Assembly (NCBI GenBank): GCA_001972305.1
Contig: BDDD01003352.1
Location: 49,789-113,788, forward strand
DNA: 64,000 bases
Source: Cephalotus follicularis
Taxonomy: Eukaryota > Streptophyta > Magnoliopsida > Oxalidales > Cephalotaceae
Reading direction: 5' to 3'
Part shown: positions 1-12,672 of the stretch, in pieces
Layout of the letters: each line of letters starts with the position of its first letter
How positions within the stretch are numbered: position 1 is the first letter of the stretch
The notes under the pieces: model-generated
What the model saw: the letters and a program-made list of their open reading frames with translations, nothing else
Told to the model about the DNA's origin: nothing
Database searches by the model: none
Program-made: the position numbers and the translations under genes

Positions 1-735
1 TCTTCTGAGGTTTCATGCTTCCTTTTATAGCCAGAAAAGATTTATAGCCGTTGCTTGATTTGTGGAAGCTTTTGATTTAATAATGTGAGTTGCAATTATT
101 GAATTTATCTCTGCTGGAACAAAGACGTCGACTTCTTTAAGAAAGGCGTCGATGTCTTTCAGTTGGTAGCTGTTGGAAGTGGTTAAACTAGCCGTTCCAT
201 GTTTCCTGGGAGTTGTCTATTTGAAAAGGCGTCGACTTCTTTGTGAAAGGCGTCGATGTCTTTTCTGGGAAATCTCCAGGTGCAGAGGCTTTGAGTGTCA
301 CGTCGATCTCTTCCTTGTAGTTGATGCTTTTTCTGGGAATTATGAAAATGGCGTCGATCTCTATTGAAAGGTGTCGATGTCTTTTACTTGGACGTCGATG
401 TCTTTTGTTTAAGGATCGATGTCTTTGAGAGCATTTTCATACAGTAGCTTCTGGTCCAGAAAATGAGTAAATGCGTCGATGTTATCACTAAAGTAGTCGA
501 TGTCATCTTGAAAGTAGTCGACATCTTCTTGAAGTGGTCGACTTCTTTTGGTACGGATATCAATGCCAATTACTGGGAGGACGATGTCTTCCTTGCAGTT
601 AATTCTGTTCAAAAGACGTCGATGCTATTTGGAAAGGAGTCGACTTATTTTTCTGCAGATAGGTTTTAGACTTTGATATTCAACTTGTAATTCCTTGCAC
701 ATCAAGTAAATTAGTTAGATGCAAATATGTTATCA
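1..735 (-). repeat. LTR-like remnant with GTCGAC repeats
   Basis: This stretch has no convincing coding region. From about 121 to 645 it is filled with degenerate copies of a motif such as AAAGACGTCGAC (121-132) and GGCGTCGATGTCTTT (145-159). The same + strand wording occurs in the solo LTR at 17608-20116, so I take this as a relative of that LTR, probably also in minus orientation. Neither end can be defined: the left end is outside the window, and the right end runs into copia coding sequence somewhere between 735 and 770. It could equally be an unrelated LTR carrying the same repeat class. Confidence 0.45.
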
Positions 736-770
736 TAAAAACAAGGATTGAGACTTAATCGTCAACAAGT

Positions 771-1136
771 TGGAAGAGTTCTGAATAGCCTACCACTATG
801 GATTCAGCCACAAAAGCTGAATACATTGCGGCGTAGGAAGCTGCAAAAGAAGGTGTATGCATGAAGAAGTTCATCGATGATTTGGGTGTAGTTCCTGGCA
901 TTGATGATTCGGTATCTTTATACCGTGACAATAATGGAGCGATAGCACAGGCCAAGGAACCAAGATCGCATTCAAAATCTAAACACATTCTCAGGCGCTT
1001 TCACCTTATACGTGAGATCGTTGATCGTGGAGATATAAAAGTGGATCGAGTTCTAGGAGAAGACAACACTGCAGATCCGCTACTAAAGCATTACCGAGGG
1101 TGGTCTTTGAGCGACACCTTAATGCTATGGGTATAA
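771..1136 (+). pseudogene. copia pol remnant: RNase H C-terminal part
   Basis: One frame reads through the end of a Ty1/copia polyprotein. It shows the STTEAEYIAA-like block (here DSATKAEYIAA), the YRDNNGAIAQAKEPRSH block, the SKHI...HLIREIV block and the ADPL tail near the stop at 1134-1136. These are the usual order of motifs at the RNase H end of copia pol. Two in-frame stops lie in the first 75 bases, and nothing of RT, integrase or gag remains, so it is a dead fragment. The polypurine tract and LTR follow within 40 bases, which confirms orientation and identity. Confidence 0.85.
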
Positions 1137-1164
1137 GACACCATGGCAACTGGCTATAGTCCTT

Positions 1165-1173
1165 AGTGGGACA
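1165..1173 (+). other. polypurine tract of element D
   Basis: AGTGGGACA lies directly before the LTR start TGTTAG at 1175. Copia elements typically carry a purine-rich plus-strand primer (often AGTGGGAGA-like) at this place. It marks the boundary between pol and the 3' LTR. Confidence 0.6.
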
Positions 1174-1174
1174 T

Positions 1175-2668
1175 TGTTAGAGATAAAGTCCCCCAAGCCA
1201 GTGCTGAGATTGTATTTACTCTATCTTGTGTAAACTGATTTATAAATTCAATAAATATGTTTATGTTTTATCAATGGCTATGAGCTCATTTCTTTAATAC
1301 ATGATTAATAATAAATGAATGACTTGGAATGAAGTAAGAGAACAAAGTTCATGATGAGATCATGATGTGAGAGTTGGAATCTCAGAATAATTTATTTTGA
1401 ATATTCCTGGTTGTAGGATTGACACTCAGGGCATGATTAATCCGGATAAACTAGAATGTACTATCATATCGGTAAGACGAGGGTGACTGATCTCACACTC
1501 ACTCGCATGTACGATGCTATGAAAACTATGCGGGTGATCATTGATTAACGAGCTCACTGAAGGTGACTGAAAATAGAATATCTGTATGGAGTTTTACTTA
1601 CATGTCAGACATAATTCTAGTTTTACAATAATGCATGTGGTCCTTGGACATGAGTCGTCACTGGATATCTTATGCATAGGGTGCTGTGTTTTGATTGTGC
1701 TTAAATACATATTCAATGAAGTGTATACAAGCATTAGTTGGACATAGTACGCTTATGTATGGAGACATGTGAACACACAATAATGAATCCATTGCTTCTA
1801 GTAAAAGAAGATTATGCTCATGATGATTTTCGTTAGCGATATAGTGCCTGGCCAGGCTACCCACGATATCAAGTGTCTGATATCATTGGTAAAATATTAG
1901 AGGGGCACCTCTAATAATATTTAAGGCTGACGAAAGATAGTCGTAGGGCTAAAGATTAAATTATTGGGGTCTGACATAATCCGTAACCTAGATTTAATCA
2001 GAGTATTGTCAGTGGAAGGACTATATGTGCATGTACCTGTAAATAGTGGTTCGCAGATAATTCATATTACCTGGGGGCCGTTATGCATTGCTAGATGTTG
2101 ATGTCGACCTGTAAGATGCCCGAGAGTAAATTGATAAATTAATCTTGAAAGAAAAGAATTAAAAGAGTTTAATTCGAAAATTCTGAGAGAGTATTTTCTT
2201 TTTATGTGATAATAAATACCTAATCGGATAATCATGAGTGTCACGATTTAATCCTACGGCCAGCGTGATATTGAACACATAGGGTCACACACAATAAAAG
2301 CTAATATTTCCAACACAATAATAAGAGAATAAATAATTAGGATAATTATTTCCTAATTACATTTAAAGAGATTAAATGTCCGTAATGTGATTAGGGAAAA
2401 CAAGTAGTCATATATGGAAAGAATGGGTATTTTTGCCAAGTAGGATTCTTGCATAAATAGGAGATTGAGAATTGATGTTATCATATTTTTTCTAGGACCA
2501 AAATATAATAACACGTTTTCTCTTAAGTAGAAGAAGAAGACGTTGTTTTTCTAGAGCTTTTTAGCAATTCCTTTCTCTCTCAAAAAACAAGAAAAACGCA
2601 TCAAGAGTTGAAGGTCTGAGAAACGTAGTGTGTTGGAGATTGAAGCTTGGTGTGGATACCTTGGAGGC
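1175..2668 (+). repeat. copia D 3' LTR, first part
   Basis: Starts TGTTAG right after the polypurine tract and runs to the insertion point of gypsy A. The last five bases (GAGGC, 2664-2668) are the left target duplication of A. It contains no gene. The LTR resumes at 25216, giving a total length near 1.8 kb. Confidence 0.75.
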
Positions 2669-5230
2669 TGAAATGCCCGAAAATTCTATCCAATGTATTA
2701 TTGTAATTCTCAATTGTAATTAAATGATAAATTAATGAAATGATGGATTTTCAAACTTGTGATGTTGAATTTTGGGCAAAGAGTGCTAAAAGTGTTGTGA
2801 TCGACTGAAAATATTTAAAATGGCCTAAATCACAGACTCCGTGAAGCAAAGCGTTGACGCCAAGAAAATAAAACGCACACTTAAAGTACATGCGCTCAAA
2901 GCGTTGATTCCAAAAGACAGCGTCGATGCCAAGAAGTACACAGGGTTAAGCGTCGATCCCAATGGTATAACCGTTGATGCTTAAAGACGACACAGATGGA
3001 TTAGAAACACTGATAGAAAACGTGTTGAAGGGCAGGTGAAGGCCACTATTCGGGCACCTTGTCACACCATGTGGTAGCGTATTAGACAGGTCACCATTTC
3101 CCTAGGCCTGCAATGTCAGAAAGGAAGAGAGGGGAAGAGAGATGTGTGTCATGTGCCAGGTGAGAAGTGAGAAAAAGAGAGAGTCATCGCGCCATGCATG
3201 CTGAACAGAAAGAAAGAGAGATAAACGCACCTTAAAAACATGCCCGTCATCTCCTTTAAACGGGGCTGGAAAGAAAGAAAAGAGAAAGAAAAATAGAGAG
3301 AACACAGAAGAGAAACCAGGAAAAGAAAGGAGAGACAGAGAGCACCATATTTCTCCATTTTTGGAATGGACACAAGCTTGAGGCTTGGAAACAAAGGATT
3401 GAAAGCTCGAACTTGGATTGGAGTTGCGGTATCATTCCTTGGAAGCTTAAAGCTACAGGTCGGTGAACTTATAGGATGAGGACTATGATTCCTAACATGG
3501 AATCTGAGGTAGGGACTATATAACTGTAATTTTGAGCTCAAATGTAATGGATGTTTATTTGGTGAAATGCATGATATTGTGGATTGTTGACTATGCAATT
3601 GATGTTATGGTTACTATGGATAGTTAACCTGCCATGCATGTGTGATTGAAATGATAATGAAATGAATTGCATGCATGATTTGGTTTGCGTTCCACTGGTA
3701 TTAAGATGCATTGAAGAAGACGATGCTTTGGTTTTCATTAACCGTCGATGCTTAAAGGAAAAGCGTTGATGCCTTGACCTGTTATGCAGGAAATGAATGC
3801 TTGGTTTCGCTAAACCGTCGACACTTGAAGGAAAAGCGTCGACGCCCTGATTTGTTGTGAATGAAAATGGACACGTGAAGCATTGACGCCTGAGGTTCCT
3901 ACCTTGAAGCGTCGACGCCAAGGAGATAAGCATCGAGGCTTAAGGGTCCTTGCCTTGAGCGTCGCGCCAAATAGACAAGATGTTGACGCATAAAGCTTCT
4001 GGTTTAAAGCGCTGACGCTAAGAGTTAAAACGTCAACGCTTAAACGACATAAGCATCGACCAAGAGTAAAACGGCGATGCTTAAGTGACTGATATGAACG
4101 TTGACACCTAGAGATTAGATGTTGACGCCAAAAGGGTCTATTTGTATTTTGAGCATATGTTTGCCTGCATAATTACTATGGATTGAATTGTGGATTGTGG
4201 TGTTATTGATTCTAAAGTGTTGTACCATTTTAGAAAAGTGCATACATGATTTTAACATAACTCATTATTCTACACGAAAATGTATATTTTCGAAGGATTG
4301 AAATGTGGTTTCAAAGACTGAATATTGTTTCAAAAGACTATTTATACATTTTGAATAAATGTATTGTTCAAGTATTTCATAACATATAAACTACTTGGAA
4401 ACGGATTTATTTTTGATTGATTATTGGATTGTGATTGAGACTGATGCCGTGTCAGCTGGAGTGGCAGAGATTATCACTGATGGCCGATGGCGGGTTGGGC
4501 TCTAGGCGCCAGGAGATGACTAAGGACACCCAAACTGGTTACTTCGCCATAGTGCAAGTAACATTGGATTGACTGGCCTGCTTTGAGTCATCCGGAGACG
4601 GGGCTGAAGTAGGAGCACAACGTCGGGGCCAGGAGATGGCAATGCGCTTCGTACGTATGGATGGATTGATTGGTCCTTTGTGACATGATTGATTGACTGT
4701 ATTAATATAGCCACTTGGAATGTTGCGTATATATTGACGGATATACATATATACATACATGTATTGCTTTATATACTATGTGTTGCATCACAATGCATTC
4801 ATTTCATGACATTTATTATCGTTGACCCCAAAATACTTTGATATCTTTCCTACACAGCCAGTGGATTTGGCTAACCCTATCAATTTCAGATTGATGCAGT
4901 GGGATCGATATGGACAAGCGTGGTTTGACCGAGGAGAAGATAAAGTCGTATTTTCGTTTGAGAAATGTTTAAATGGATTAATGTATTGAATGAATAATAG
5001 TTCATGCTCCGTTTGAAGGCGATTGACAATCTTTATAACGTATCGTTGTTGAACTTGAGTAACATGTAGTATGGGATGCGTGTTACATTATTTAAATTCA
5101 GCTTATAATTAATGCTTCCACAAGATATTATATGATTTGGAAAGTTTTTAGTTTTTCGAGTTTTTCATATAAGCTGAATGTATGTTAATGGCCATGACCT
5201 CTAGGTCGATTGTGGAAACGGGGTGTGACA
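2669..5230 (+). repeat. gypsy A 5' LTR
   Basis: Starts TGAAATGCCC (TGTGATGCCC in the 3' copy) and ends GGTGTGACA. It has two clusters of GTCGAC-type repeats, at roughly 2836-3010 and 3722-4130, mostly of the form GCGTCGACGC with C-to-T or G-to-A changes at CpG. Between them lies GAG/GTAGGG (3506-3514). Near the end, CTAAC (4871-4875) is followed by TTTCAG (4884-4889). Open frames on the minus strand around 3100-3900 show no family resemblance and are not called. Confidence 0.9.
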
Positions 5231-5234
5231 TCAG

Positions 5235-5246
5235 TGGTATTAGAGC
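5235..5246 (+). other. primer-binding site, element A
   Basis: TGGTATTAGAGC lies four bases after the LTR end. It differs at one base from the initiator-Met tRNA-complementary site TGGTATCAGAGC that is seen intact in element B and in the second copy of element C. Confidence 0.85.
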
Positions 5247-5342
5247 ATATTTGTTATATGCTTAACTTGGATAAGTTCCTTGGCAATTAATAAATTGTTT
5301 TCCTTCAGATGATTAATCACATCATTTATTATATGAAACGAA

Positions 5343-6420
5343 ATGGACGGAAGGAGAAGACATGGAAGGGCTGAAGCTATCGATCAAAACATTCTCGAGG
5401 AAGTGAATGATAGGGTAGACCCGATGGATGGGATAGCTGACTACTTCTAGCGGCAGATGGCCGCTAATGCAGCTCATATGGAGGAAATGCATCGATTGTA
5501 CGCACAAGCACATCCATGGCACATCGCTCCTGACCAAGATGTTCGACATGACAAAAATTCGTTTGGAAGGGATCTTGAGAGATTTGTGAGGCATAACCCT
5601 CCAACATTCAAGGGTGAGAATGATGCGACTATTGCGGAGAGGTGGTTGCAAGATCTGGAGAAGATCTTTACAGTTATGGATTGTACATATGATCAGAAGT
5701 TAAAATTCGCGGTTTATCCCTTATGGGGTGAGGCCACTTATTGGTGGGAGACGGCAAAGCAAAACGGAATTCGATTTGGCTTTACTTGGGAGAGATTTCA
5801 AGAAGAATTTCTTGAGGCTTATGTGCCACGTGTTGAGCGTGAGCGTAGGGAGATGGAGCTCTTTGAGTTGCGTCAAGGTGAGATGATGATATCCGAGTAT
5901 CAGGCCAAGTTTACGGAGTTAGCTAGATATTCATCTTAGTTGGTGGTAGATGAAGAAAAGAAGATTCGGAGGTACTTGAAAGGCCTACGACCAGATGTTC
6001 GGGTGAAGATTAGAGCCATGGAGTTGGAGACTTTTGTGCAAGTTGCCCAAAAGGCAAGATTATTGGAGACTATTCAGAATGAAGACCGTGTAGATAGGGC
6101 CCGTGCTCAACATGCTAAACAAACCTCCTCATATTCTAGACCAGCTTCGTCGAAGTGGTAAGGTAGTGGTTGTCCAACCAAGTCATCAAAGAATATATCA
6201 CAATAGTCTGCCACTCAGGGTACTCCTAGTCAAGGGGGTAATGCAAGATCTGGAGCTTGTTCTTATTGTGGTCGTACAGGCCATCAACAGAAGGATTGTT
6301 GGATGAAGAATGGGTTGTGCATGAGGTGTGGGGCATCTGGCCATATGATGAGAGATTGTTCGATGGGTCAGGTGACAGTGCCCACTGGACCTGCGAGTAG
6401 TAGCGGTGCTGCAGTTGGAC
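5343..6420 (+). pseudogene. gypsy A gag (broken)
   Basis: The frame starts at the ATG at 5343-5345, about 100 bases after the primer-binding site. It shows a retrotransposon Gag domain (FGRDLERFVRHNPPTFKG, later LWGEATYWWE and ELRQGEMMISEYQAKF) followed by two CCHC zinc knuckles, CSYCGRTGHQQKDC and CMRCGASGHMMRDC, before 6360. The frame is kept throughout, but stops at 5448-5450, 5937-5939 and 6159-6161, and one more before the first knuckle, break it. Gag would form the particle shell and bind the element RNA. It aligns residue for residue with the gag of element C. Confidence 0.88.
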
Positions 6421-9400
6421 CTTCGCAGCGGAGAGATATTGGCAAGAGCATCATGAAAGGCAGAGTTTTTACCCTTACTCAGACAAACGTTCCGGAGTCT
6501 ATGTCTTTTATCGGAGGTACAGTTTATATTTATGGATTTTTTGCTAAAGTATCGATAGATCCATGAACATCACACTCATTTATTGCTTTATGATTTGCAT
6601 CTTGTTTAGATATGACATCCGATTGCATGCCATATGTTCTCGATGTGAGTACACCTGCTGGAGATTTCTTGTGTACAGATTTTGTATATATGTGTTGCGA
6701 GATTTCTATGGCAGGTATACCGTTGTATGATGACCTTATTGTGTTACCCATTTGAGACTTCGATGTCATCTTGGGTATGGATTGGCTGTCAGCTTATCCT
6801 GCTTGTATGGACTGTTACAGCAAGATAGGGAAGTTTTGTCTGCCCGATGGTACTTCTTTCCAATTTGAGGGAGACAAAGGATTTTCTACACCGATCATAT
6901 CCTTCAGTCGTGCATCAAAGTATCTTGAGAAAAGATGCAAAGGATATTTGGCTTATGTGATTCATAGTAAGAAGGGGAAAGATTTGAGTCTTTAAAGAAT
7001 TCCTGTTGTGAATGAATTTCCTGATGTATTTCCTGCAGATTTAGTATCGTTGCTGCCAATGAGGAATATGGAGTTTGTTATTGATCCTATACCTACAGCT
7101 CCAATTTCTAAGGCACCGTACAGAATGGCTCCTACAGAGTTGAGAGAATAGAAGATCCAATTGCAAGACTTGATTTACAAAGGTTTCATTCGACCTAGTG
7201 TTTCCCCGTGGGGTGCACCTGTATTATTTGTGAAGAAGAAAGATGGGTCGATGAGACTTTGTATTGACTATCGGATGTTGAATAAAGCGAAAATTAAGAA
7301 CAAGTATCCTCTTCCACACGTTGAGGAATTGTTTGATCAGTTCCAAGGTTCAAGAGTATTCTCAAAACTCGACCTGAGATCAGGTTATCATCAATTGAGA
7401 GTACGGGAATGAGATATCGAAAAGACTGATTTTCGAATGCGATATGATCACTAGGAATTCCTAGTAATGCCGTTTGGTGTTACAAATGCACCAGCAGCGT
7501 TCATGTCCTTGATGAACGATGTATTCTGACCATATCTAGATCCGTTTGTTGTTGTGTTCTTAGATGACATTGTGATATATTCAAGGAACGAGGAGGAACA
7601 TGCACACCATCTGAGGGTAATTTTACAGATTCTCAGAGATTAGTGCTTGTATGCCAAGTTCAGTAAGTGCGAGTTTTGGCTAGACCATGTGATATTCCTT
7701 GGTCACATAGTTTCTGGAGAAGGTTTAGCGGTGGATCCATCGAAAACTGAGGTCATTCGAGATTTTCCACAACTGAAGAATGATACATAAGTACGCAGTG
7801 TTCTTGGCTTGGCGGGTTGTTATCGGAGATTCATCTAGCATTTTTCAAATATTGCTGCGCCATTAATGCTATTGACCCAGAAGAAGGCTTTATTTGTCTA
7901 GGATAGAGACTGTGAGTCTAGTTTTAATGAATTGAAGGATCGGTTGATTTAGGCTCCTATCTTGGCAATGCCCGATGGTAATGAAGATTTTGTTATGTAT
8001 AGTGATGCATTGGGAAAAGGTTTGGGTTGTGTGTTGAAGCAACGTGGTAGGGTGATTGCATATGCTTCGAGGAAGCTGAAACCATATGAACAAAATTACC
8101 CGACGCATGATCTCGAAATGGCTGCCATTGATTTTGCTCTTTAGAAATGAGGAACTTATTTGTATGGGGCACACGTCAAAATATTCATGGATCACAAGAG
8201 TTTGAAGTACCAATTCTGCCAAGATGAATTGAATATGAGGCAGCGTCGATGGGTTGAATTATTCAACGACTATGATTGTAATACTTAGTATCATCCAGGG
8301 AAAGCAAATGTTGTTGCTGATGCCTTGAGTCGTAAAGCTATGATAGCTAGTACGATGGTGTCTCAATTGAGAATGTTGGAAGATTCTAAAAAATGGACTC
8401 CATTAGTACAATCCCATGGGATTTTATTGCTAATCTTCGAGCTTAGCCAACAATGCTTGATGAGATTAAAAATGCTCAGATTCATGATCTTGAATTGCAG
8501 AATATTCGAGAGAGTATTGGATCAAGATTTGATTTTCAGATGCATTATGTTGGTATACAGAGATTTTGAGGACGATTTTGTCTTCCAGATGATTATGGAT
8601 TGAAGAATGAGATGCTTTACAAGGCGCATAAGTCTTTAGTGCAGTTTTCATCCTGATACTACAACGATGTATCGGGATACGAAGCAGAATTATTGGTGGC
8701 TCGGTATGAAGTGAGAGGTCTCTGAGCTTGTCGCTAGGTGTTTGACTTGTCAGAGGGTCAATGCTGGACACCAGAGGCCGGAAGGGTTATTGCAGTGATT
8801 GCCAGTAGTGGAATGGAAATGGGAACACGTGACTACGGATTTCATTTCAGGTTTCCCATTGACGCAGAATCGTCGTAATGCAGTGTGGGTCCTCTTACTT
8901 TTTGGCCACACATGTTACCAATCCAGCGAGCAAGTTGGCCCGGCTATATATAAAGGAAATTGTGAGGCTGCATGGTGTTCTTGTGAGTATTGTTTGTGAC
9001 CGAGATTCGATAGTTACTTCCAATTTCTGGAAGAGATTCTAGACAGCCTTCGGAACGAAGTTGCATTTTAGCACAACTTTTCATCCGCAGACAGACGGAC
9101 AATCCGATTGTACTATCGCAACCTTGGAAGATATGCTCCAAACTTGTGTGATCGATTTCACTGGTACTTGGGAGGATCATATTCCATATATAGATTTTTC
9201 ATACAATAATAGTTATCACTCGAGCATTGGTATGGCTCCGCACGAAGCTCTTTGTGGACGAAAATGTAGATGACCTATTGTTTGGGATAAAGTTGGTGAA
9301 CAACGGATACTTGGATGAGATCTTGTTGAGGAGACTACAGTGAAAGTCAAAGTGATTAAGGAGAGATTGCTTATAGCTCAGAGTCGACAAAAGAGTTATG

Positions 9401-9861
9401 TCAATAGTGTAAAGAGGAGACCTTTGACTTTTGATGTAGGAGATCACGTATTTCTGAAAGTTTCCCTTTGGAAGCGTGTTCAGAGATTTGGGAAAAGGGG
9501 CAAACTAGCTCCATGCTACATTGGGCCTTTTCAGATTGTCGAGATAGTTGGGGAAGTGGCATACCAACTCACTTTGCCACCTGGGTTATCAGAAATACAT
9601 GATGTTTTTCATGTTTCCATGTTACGAGGTTACGTCCGAGATCTATCGCACTTCTTGGACTATGACTCGATCTCGGTGCGAGATGATCTTTCCTATCAAG
9701 AATTACCTTTGAGGATTCTTCATTGGAAGACTCAAGTGTTGAGGAACCAAACCATTCCTATGGTGAAGGTTCAATGGCAGTTTCACCATCCGGATGAAGC
9801 AATGTGGGAACGTGAAGATGAGATGCGGGAACGTTACCCTCATTTATTCCAGAAATGTTAA
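6421..9861 (+). pseudogene. gypsy A pol (PR-RT-RNase H-integrase-chromodomain, broken)
   Basis: Domains in order: aspartic protease (VSIDP then a stop near 6564; later [11 protein letters not shown] at 6760-6790), reverse transcriptase ([20 protein letters not shown] at 7185-7245, FLDD catalytic box near 7557-7569), RNase H ([25 protein letters not shown]), and integrase (CLTCQR zinc region near 8740, HVTTDF, HPQTDGQ near 9082-9105). The C-terminal chromodomain-like tail reaches the stop at 9859-9861. The frame survives to about 8400 despite many stops, then shifts before 9061. The third catalytic acid of integrase is changed: relatives have QSERT and here it reads QSDCT. No part could be translated as an active enzyme. 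Confidence 0.88.
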
Positions 9862-9880
9862 TATTCGAGGTTGAATTCTT

Positions 9881-9895
9881 TGAAGGAGGGGGGAT
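9881..9895 (+). other. polypurine tract of element A
   Basis: TGAAGGAGGGGGGATTG spans this site and sits 20 bases after the pol stop, directly before the 3' LTR start TGTGATGCCC at 9896. It is the expected plus-strand primer. Confidence 0.8.
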
Positions 9896-11466
9896 TGTGA
9901 TGCCCAAAAATTCCATCCAATGTATTATTGTAATTCTCAATTGTAATTAAATGGTAAATTAATGAAATAATTGATTTTCAAACTTGTGATGTTGAATTTT
10001 GAGTGAAAAAAGCTAAAAGTGTTATGATGGATTGAAAATATTGAAAATGGCCTAAAGCGCCGACGCCATGAAGTAAACCATTGACGCCAAGAAAGCAAAA
10101 CGCATGTTTAAAGTACATGCCCTCAAAGCGTTGACGCCAAGAGACAGTGTCGACGCTAAGGAGATATGCTCTGGGCGCCTTGTCACGCCAAGTGGTAGCG
10201 TGTTAGACAGCTCGCCATTTCACCAGGCCTGCAATGTTAGAAAGGAAGATAGGGGAAGACAGGTGTGTGTCATGCGACGGGTGAGAAGTCAGAGAGAGAG
10301 AGAGAGAGTGAGAGAGAGACCTAATGCCATGCATGCAGAAGGGAAAGAAAGAGAGAGAAATGCACCATAAAAAACCGCCCGTCATATCCTTCAAAACGAC
10401 CTAAAAAGAAAGAAAACAGAAAGAAAAATAGAGAGAAAACAGAAGAGAAACCAGGAAAAGAAAGGAGAGAGAGAGAGAACCCTGTTTCTCCATTTTTGCA
10501 CTGGACATAAGCTTGAAGCTTGGAAACCGAGGATTGAAAGCTCGAACTTGGATTGGATTTGCGGTGCCAGCCCTGGGAAGCTCAAAGCTACTAGTCGGTG
10601 AACTTAGAGGAGGAGGACTATGATTCCTAACTTGGAATCTGAGGTAGGGACTATATAATTGTAATTTTGAGCTCAAATGTAACGGATGTTCATTTGGTGA
10701 AATGCATGATATTGTGGATTGTTGACTATGCAATTGATGTTATGGTTACTATGGATAGTTAACCTCCCATGCATGTGTGATTGAAATGATAATGAAATGA
10801 ATTGCATGCAAGATTTGGTTTTGGTTCCACTGGTATTAAGACGCGTTGAAGAAGACGATGGTCTGGTTTTGTTTAACCATTATGCGGAGAGATAAATGCT
10901 AGAAACTTTGACGTTTAAAGGAAAAGCGTTGATGCCTTGACCTGTTATGCAAGAAACAAATGCTTGGCTTCGCTAAACCGTCGATGCTAGAAGGAAAAGC
11001 TTCAACCCCCTTATTCATTGTGGGTGAAAATGGACACGTGAAGCGTTGATGCCTGAGGTTCCCACCTTAAAGTGTCGACGCCAAGGAGATAAGCGCTGAC
11101 GCTTAAGGGTCATAGCCTTTAGCGTCGACCCCAAAGAGACAAGATATTGACGCAATATGCTTTTGGTTTAAAGCGTTGATGCTAAGAGTCAAACCGTCGA
11201 ATCTTAAAGGACATAAGCACCGACGCCAAGAGTAAAACAGTGATGCTTAAGTGATTGATAAGAATGTTTATGCCGATAGAATACATGTTGACGCCAAAAG
11301 GGTCTGTTTGCTTTTTGAGAATAGGTTTGCTTGCATAATTACTATGGATTGAATTGTGGATTGAGATGTTATTGATTCTAACGTGTTTTACCATTTTGGA
11401 AAAGTGCATACAAGATTTTAAAATAATTAATTATTTTACACGACAATGCATATTTTTGAAGGATTT
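9896..11466 (+). repeat. gypsy A 3' LTR, first piece
   Basis: Matches the 5' LTR from its first base to the equivalent of about 4300. It ends in GATTT (11462-11466), the left target duplication of the SIRE-like element. An AG-rich microsatellite at 10291-10318 is expanded relative to the 5' LTR. GTCGAC-type clusters lie at about 10057-10170 and 10850-11300. Confidence 0.9.
10291..10318 (+). repeat. AG microsatellite in gypsy A 3' LTR
   Basis: A run of AG dinucleotides with one GTGAG interruption. The 5' LTR has only a short AAAGAGAGAG stretch at the matching place (about 3170-3182), so the repeat changed length after insertion. Confidence 0.75.
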
Positions 11467-12615
11467 TGTTGGCCTTTGCCACCCCGTTAATTGCATTAAC
11501 ATATGTTATTTTGATGATTAACAAACATATAACACTTGTATGCATAATTCTCTGAGCTACAACTTCATATACTCACTTGATTTTATGTCCAAAGTTGTGC
11601 CAAGGCTATTTCTGCAGGTACAGGGCAATCCAGCCGACTTCCAAGTAATCCAGCCGACTGCGAGGGATGAGTAGTCGACTGCCATGGGTTGAGTAGCCGA
11701 ATGATTCTTAAAACAAGTCCAGAAACTACAGGAACACATGATCCAGCCGACTGCCACAGGGGAGCAGTCGACTGCCAGGCCAAACCAGTCGACTGCCAGG
11801 GAATCCAGCCGACTGTCCACATATGTGCAATATCAGGCAGAAGTTTTTGTAACTCCTTATTTAGCTCCAACAACCGGCTGGAATAGAGCACCAGTCGACT
11901 GCCATGTCCACCAGCCGACTTCCCAGAGGAAGCAGCCGACTGTCCATCACCAACGGCTATATTCAAAATACGCGCATCAAATCCAGCGGACTGCCGTATA
12001 AATCCAGCCGACTGGATTGTAACTGAACTTCAAAAATAGATCCGTTGGAGCACAAGTATAAATGCCAAAGTGGAGCATTCTTGGGGGCATCTCTTGCAAT
12101 CAAAGTGAACATTCATTCTAGTCAACTCAAGCACAATTCCAAGCTTTCGAAACATCAAAAGAGATCATATCAAAGCTATCCCTAACATTGCAAATCCTTC
12201 GAAATTTACATTTTGTATACGTTAAGAGCTTTGTGAAAATTGAGCGCAATTGTAAACAAATTTGTTGAGAATTTGTATATCCTTCAAACACTTTATTTCA
12301 CACATAAACAAGAGAGGTTGTCTCTTGTTTTTGCTCGGTTGGAGCAAATTTGTATTCGCTTGGTTGGAGCGAAGGTAGTTGAAGCTCGGTTGGAGTTTCA
12401 AGCCCAGATTGGGGCATACTTAGTGAAATACTCAAGGGGAGGCCTTGGGGAGTGGACGTAGGCGGTTTGCTGAACCACTATACATCTGTTTGCAATCTTT
12501 CTCAACCCTACACTCTTTACATTTCCGCATTTGTGTGATTGATTTTAAATTGTTTCTTGTTTAATTTCTAGTTAATTTTTTAAATGTCTATTCACCCCCC
12601 TCTAGACTTCCTACA
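11467..12615 (+). repeat. SIRE-like 5' LTR
   Basis: Starts TGTTGGCC and ends CTTCCTACA, 1149 bp. A cluster of CCAGCCGACTGCC / CAGTCGACTGCC repeats fills 11631-12015, just upstream of a TATA box at 12057-12063, which places the cluster in the enhancer part of U3. By eye, the first 200 bases differ from the 3' LTR at about seven positions. Confidence 0.93.
12057..12063 (+). promoter_or_regulatory. TATA box of SIRE-like 5' LTR
   Basis: TATAAAT, about 40 bases after the last GTCGAC-type repeat and about 560 bases before the LTR end. The same box is at 22213-22219 in the 3' LTR. Transcription would start some 30 bases downstream; this is inferred from position only. Confidence 0.6.
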
Positions 12616-12617
12616 AT

Positions 12618-12628
12618 TGGTATCAGAG
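12618..12628 (+). other. primer-binding site, SIRE-like element
   Basis: TGGTATCAGAG two bases after the LTR end, matching the initiator-Met tRNA 3' end for 11 bases. Confidence 0.9.
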
Positions 12629-12672
12629 AGTGGTTGCTAATTTTTTAAGATTAACATCTTGAGTTAAAGATC

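Noticed and set aside
3102..3933. Overlapping minus-strand open frames up to 149 codons in the gypsy A LTR, repeated at 10391-10733
   Set aside because: They lie inside an LTR, have low-complexity composition and no family motif, and exist only because the LTR is duplicated.
11631..12015. CRISPR-like array of GTCGAC repeats
   Set aside because: Repeats are short, degenerate and irregularly spaced, lie in LTRs of a plant genome, and have no cas genes nearby.
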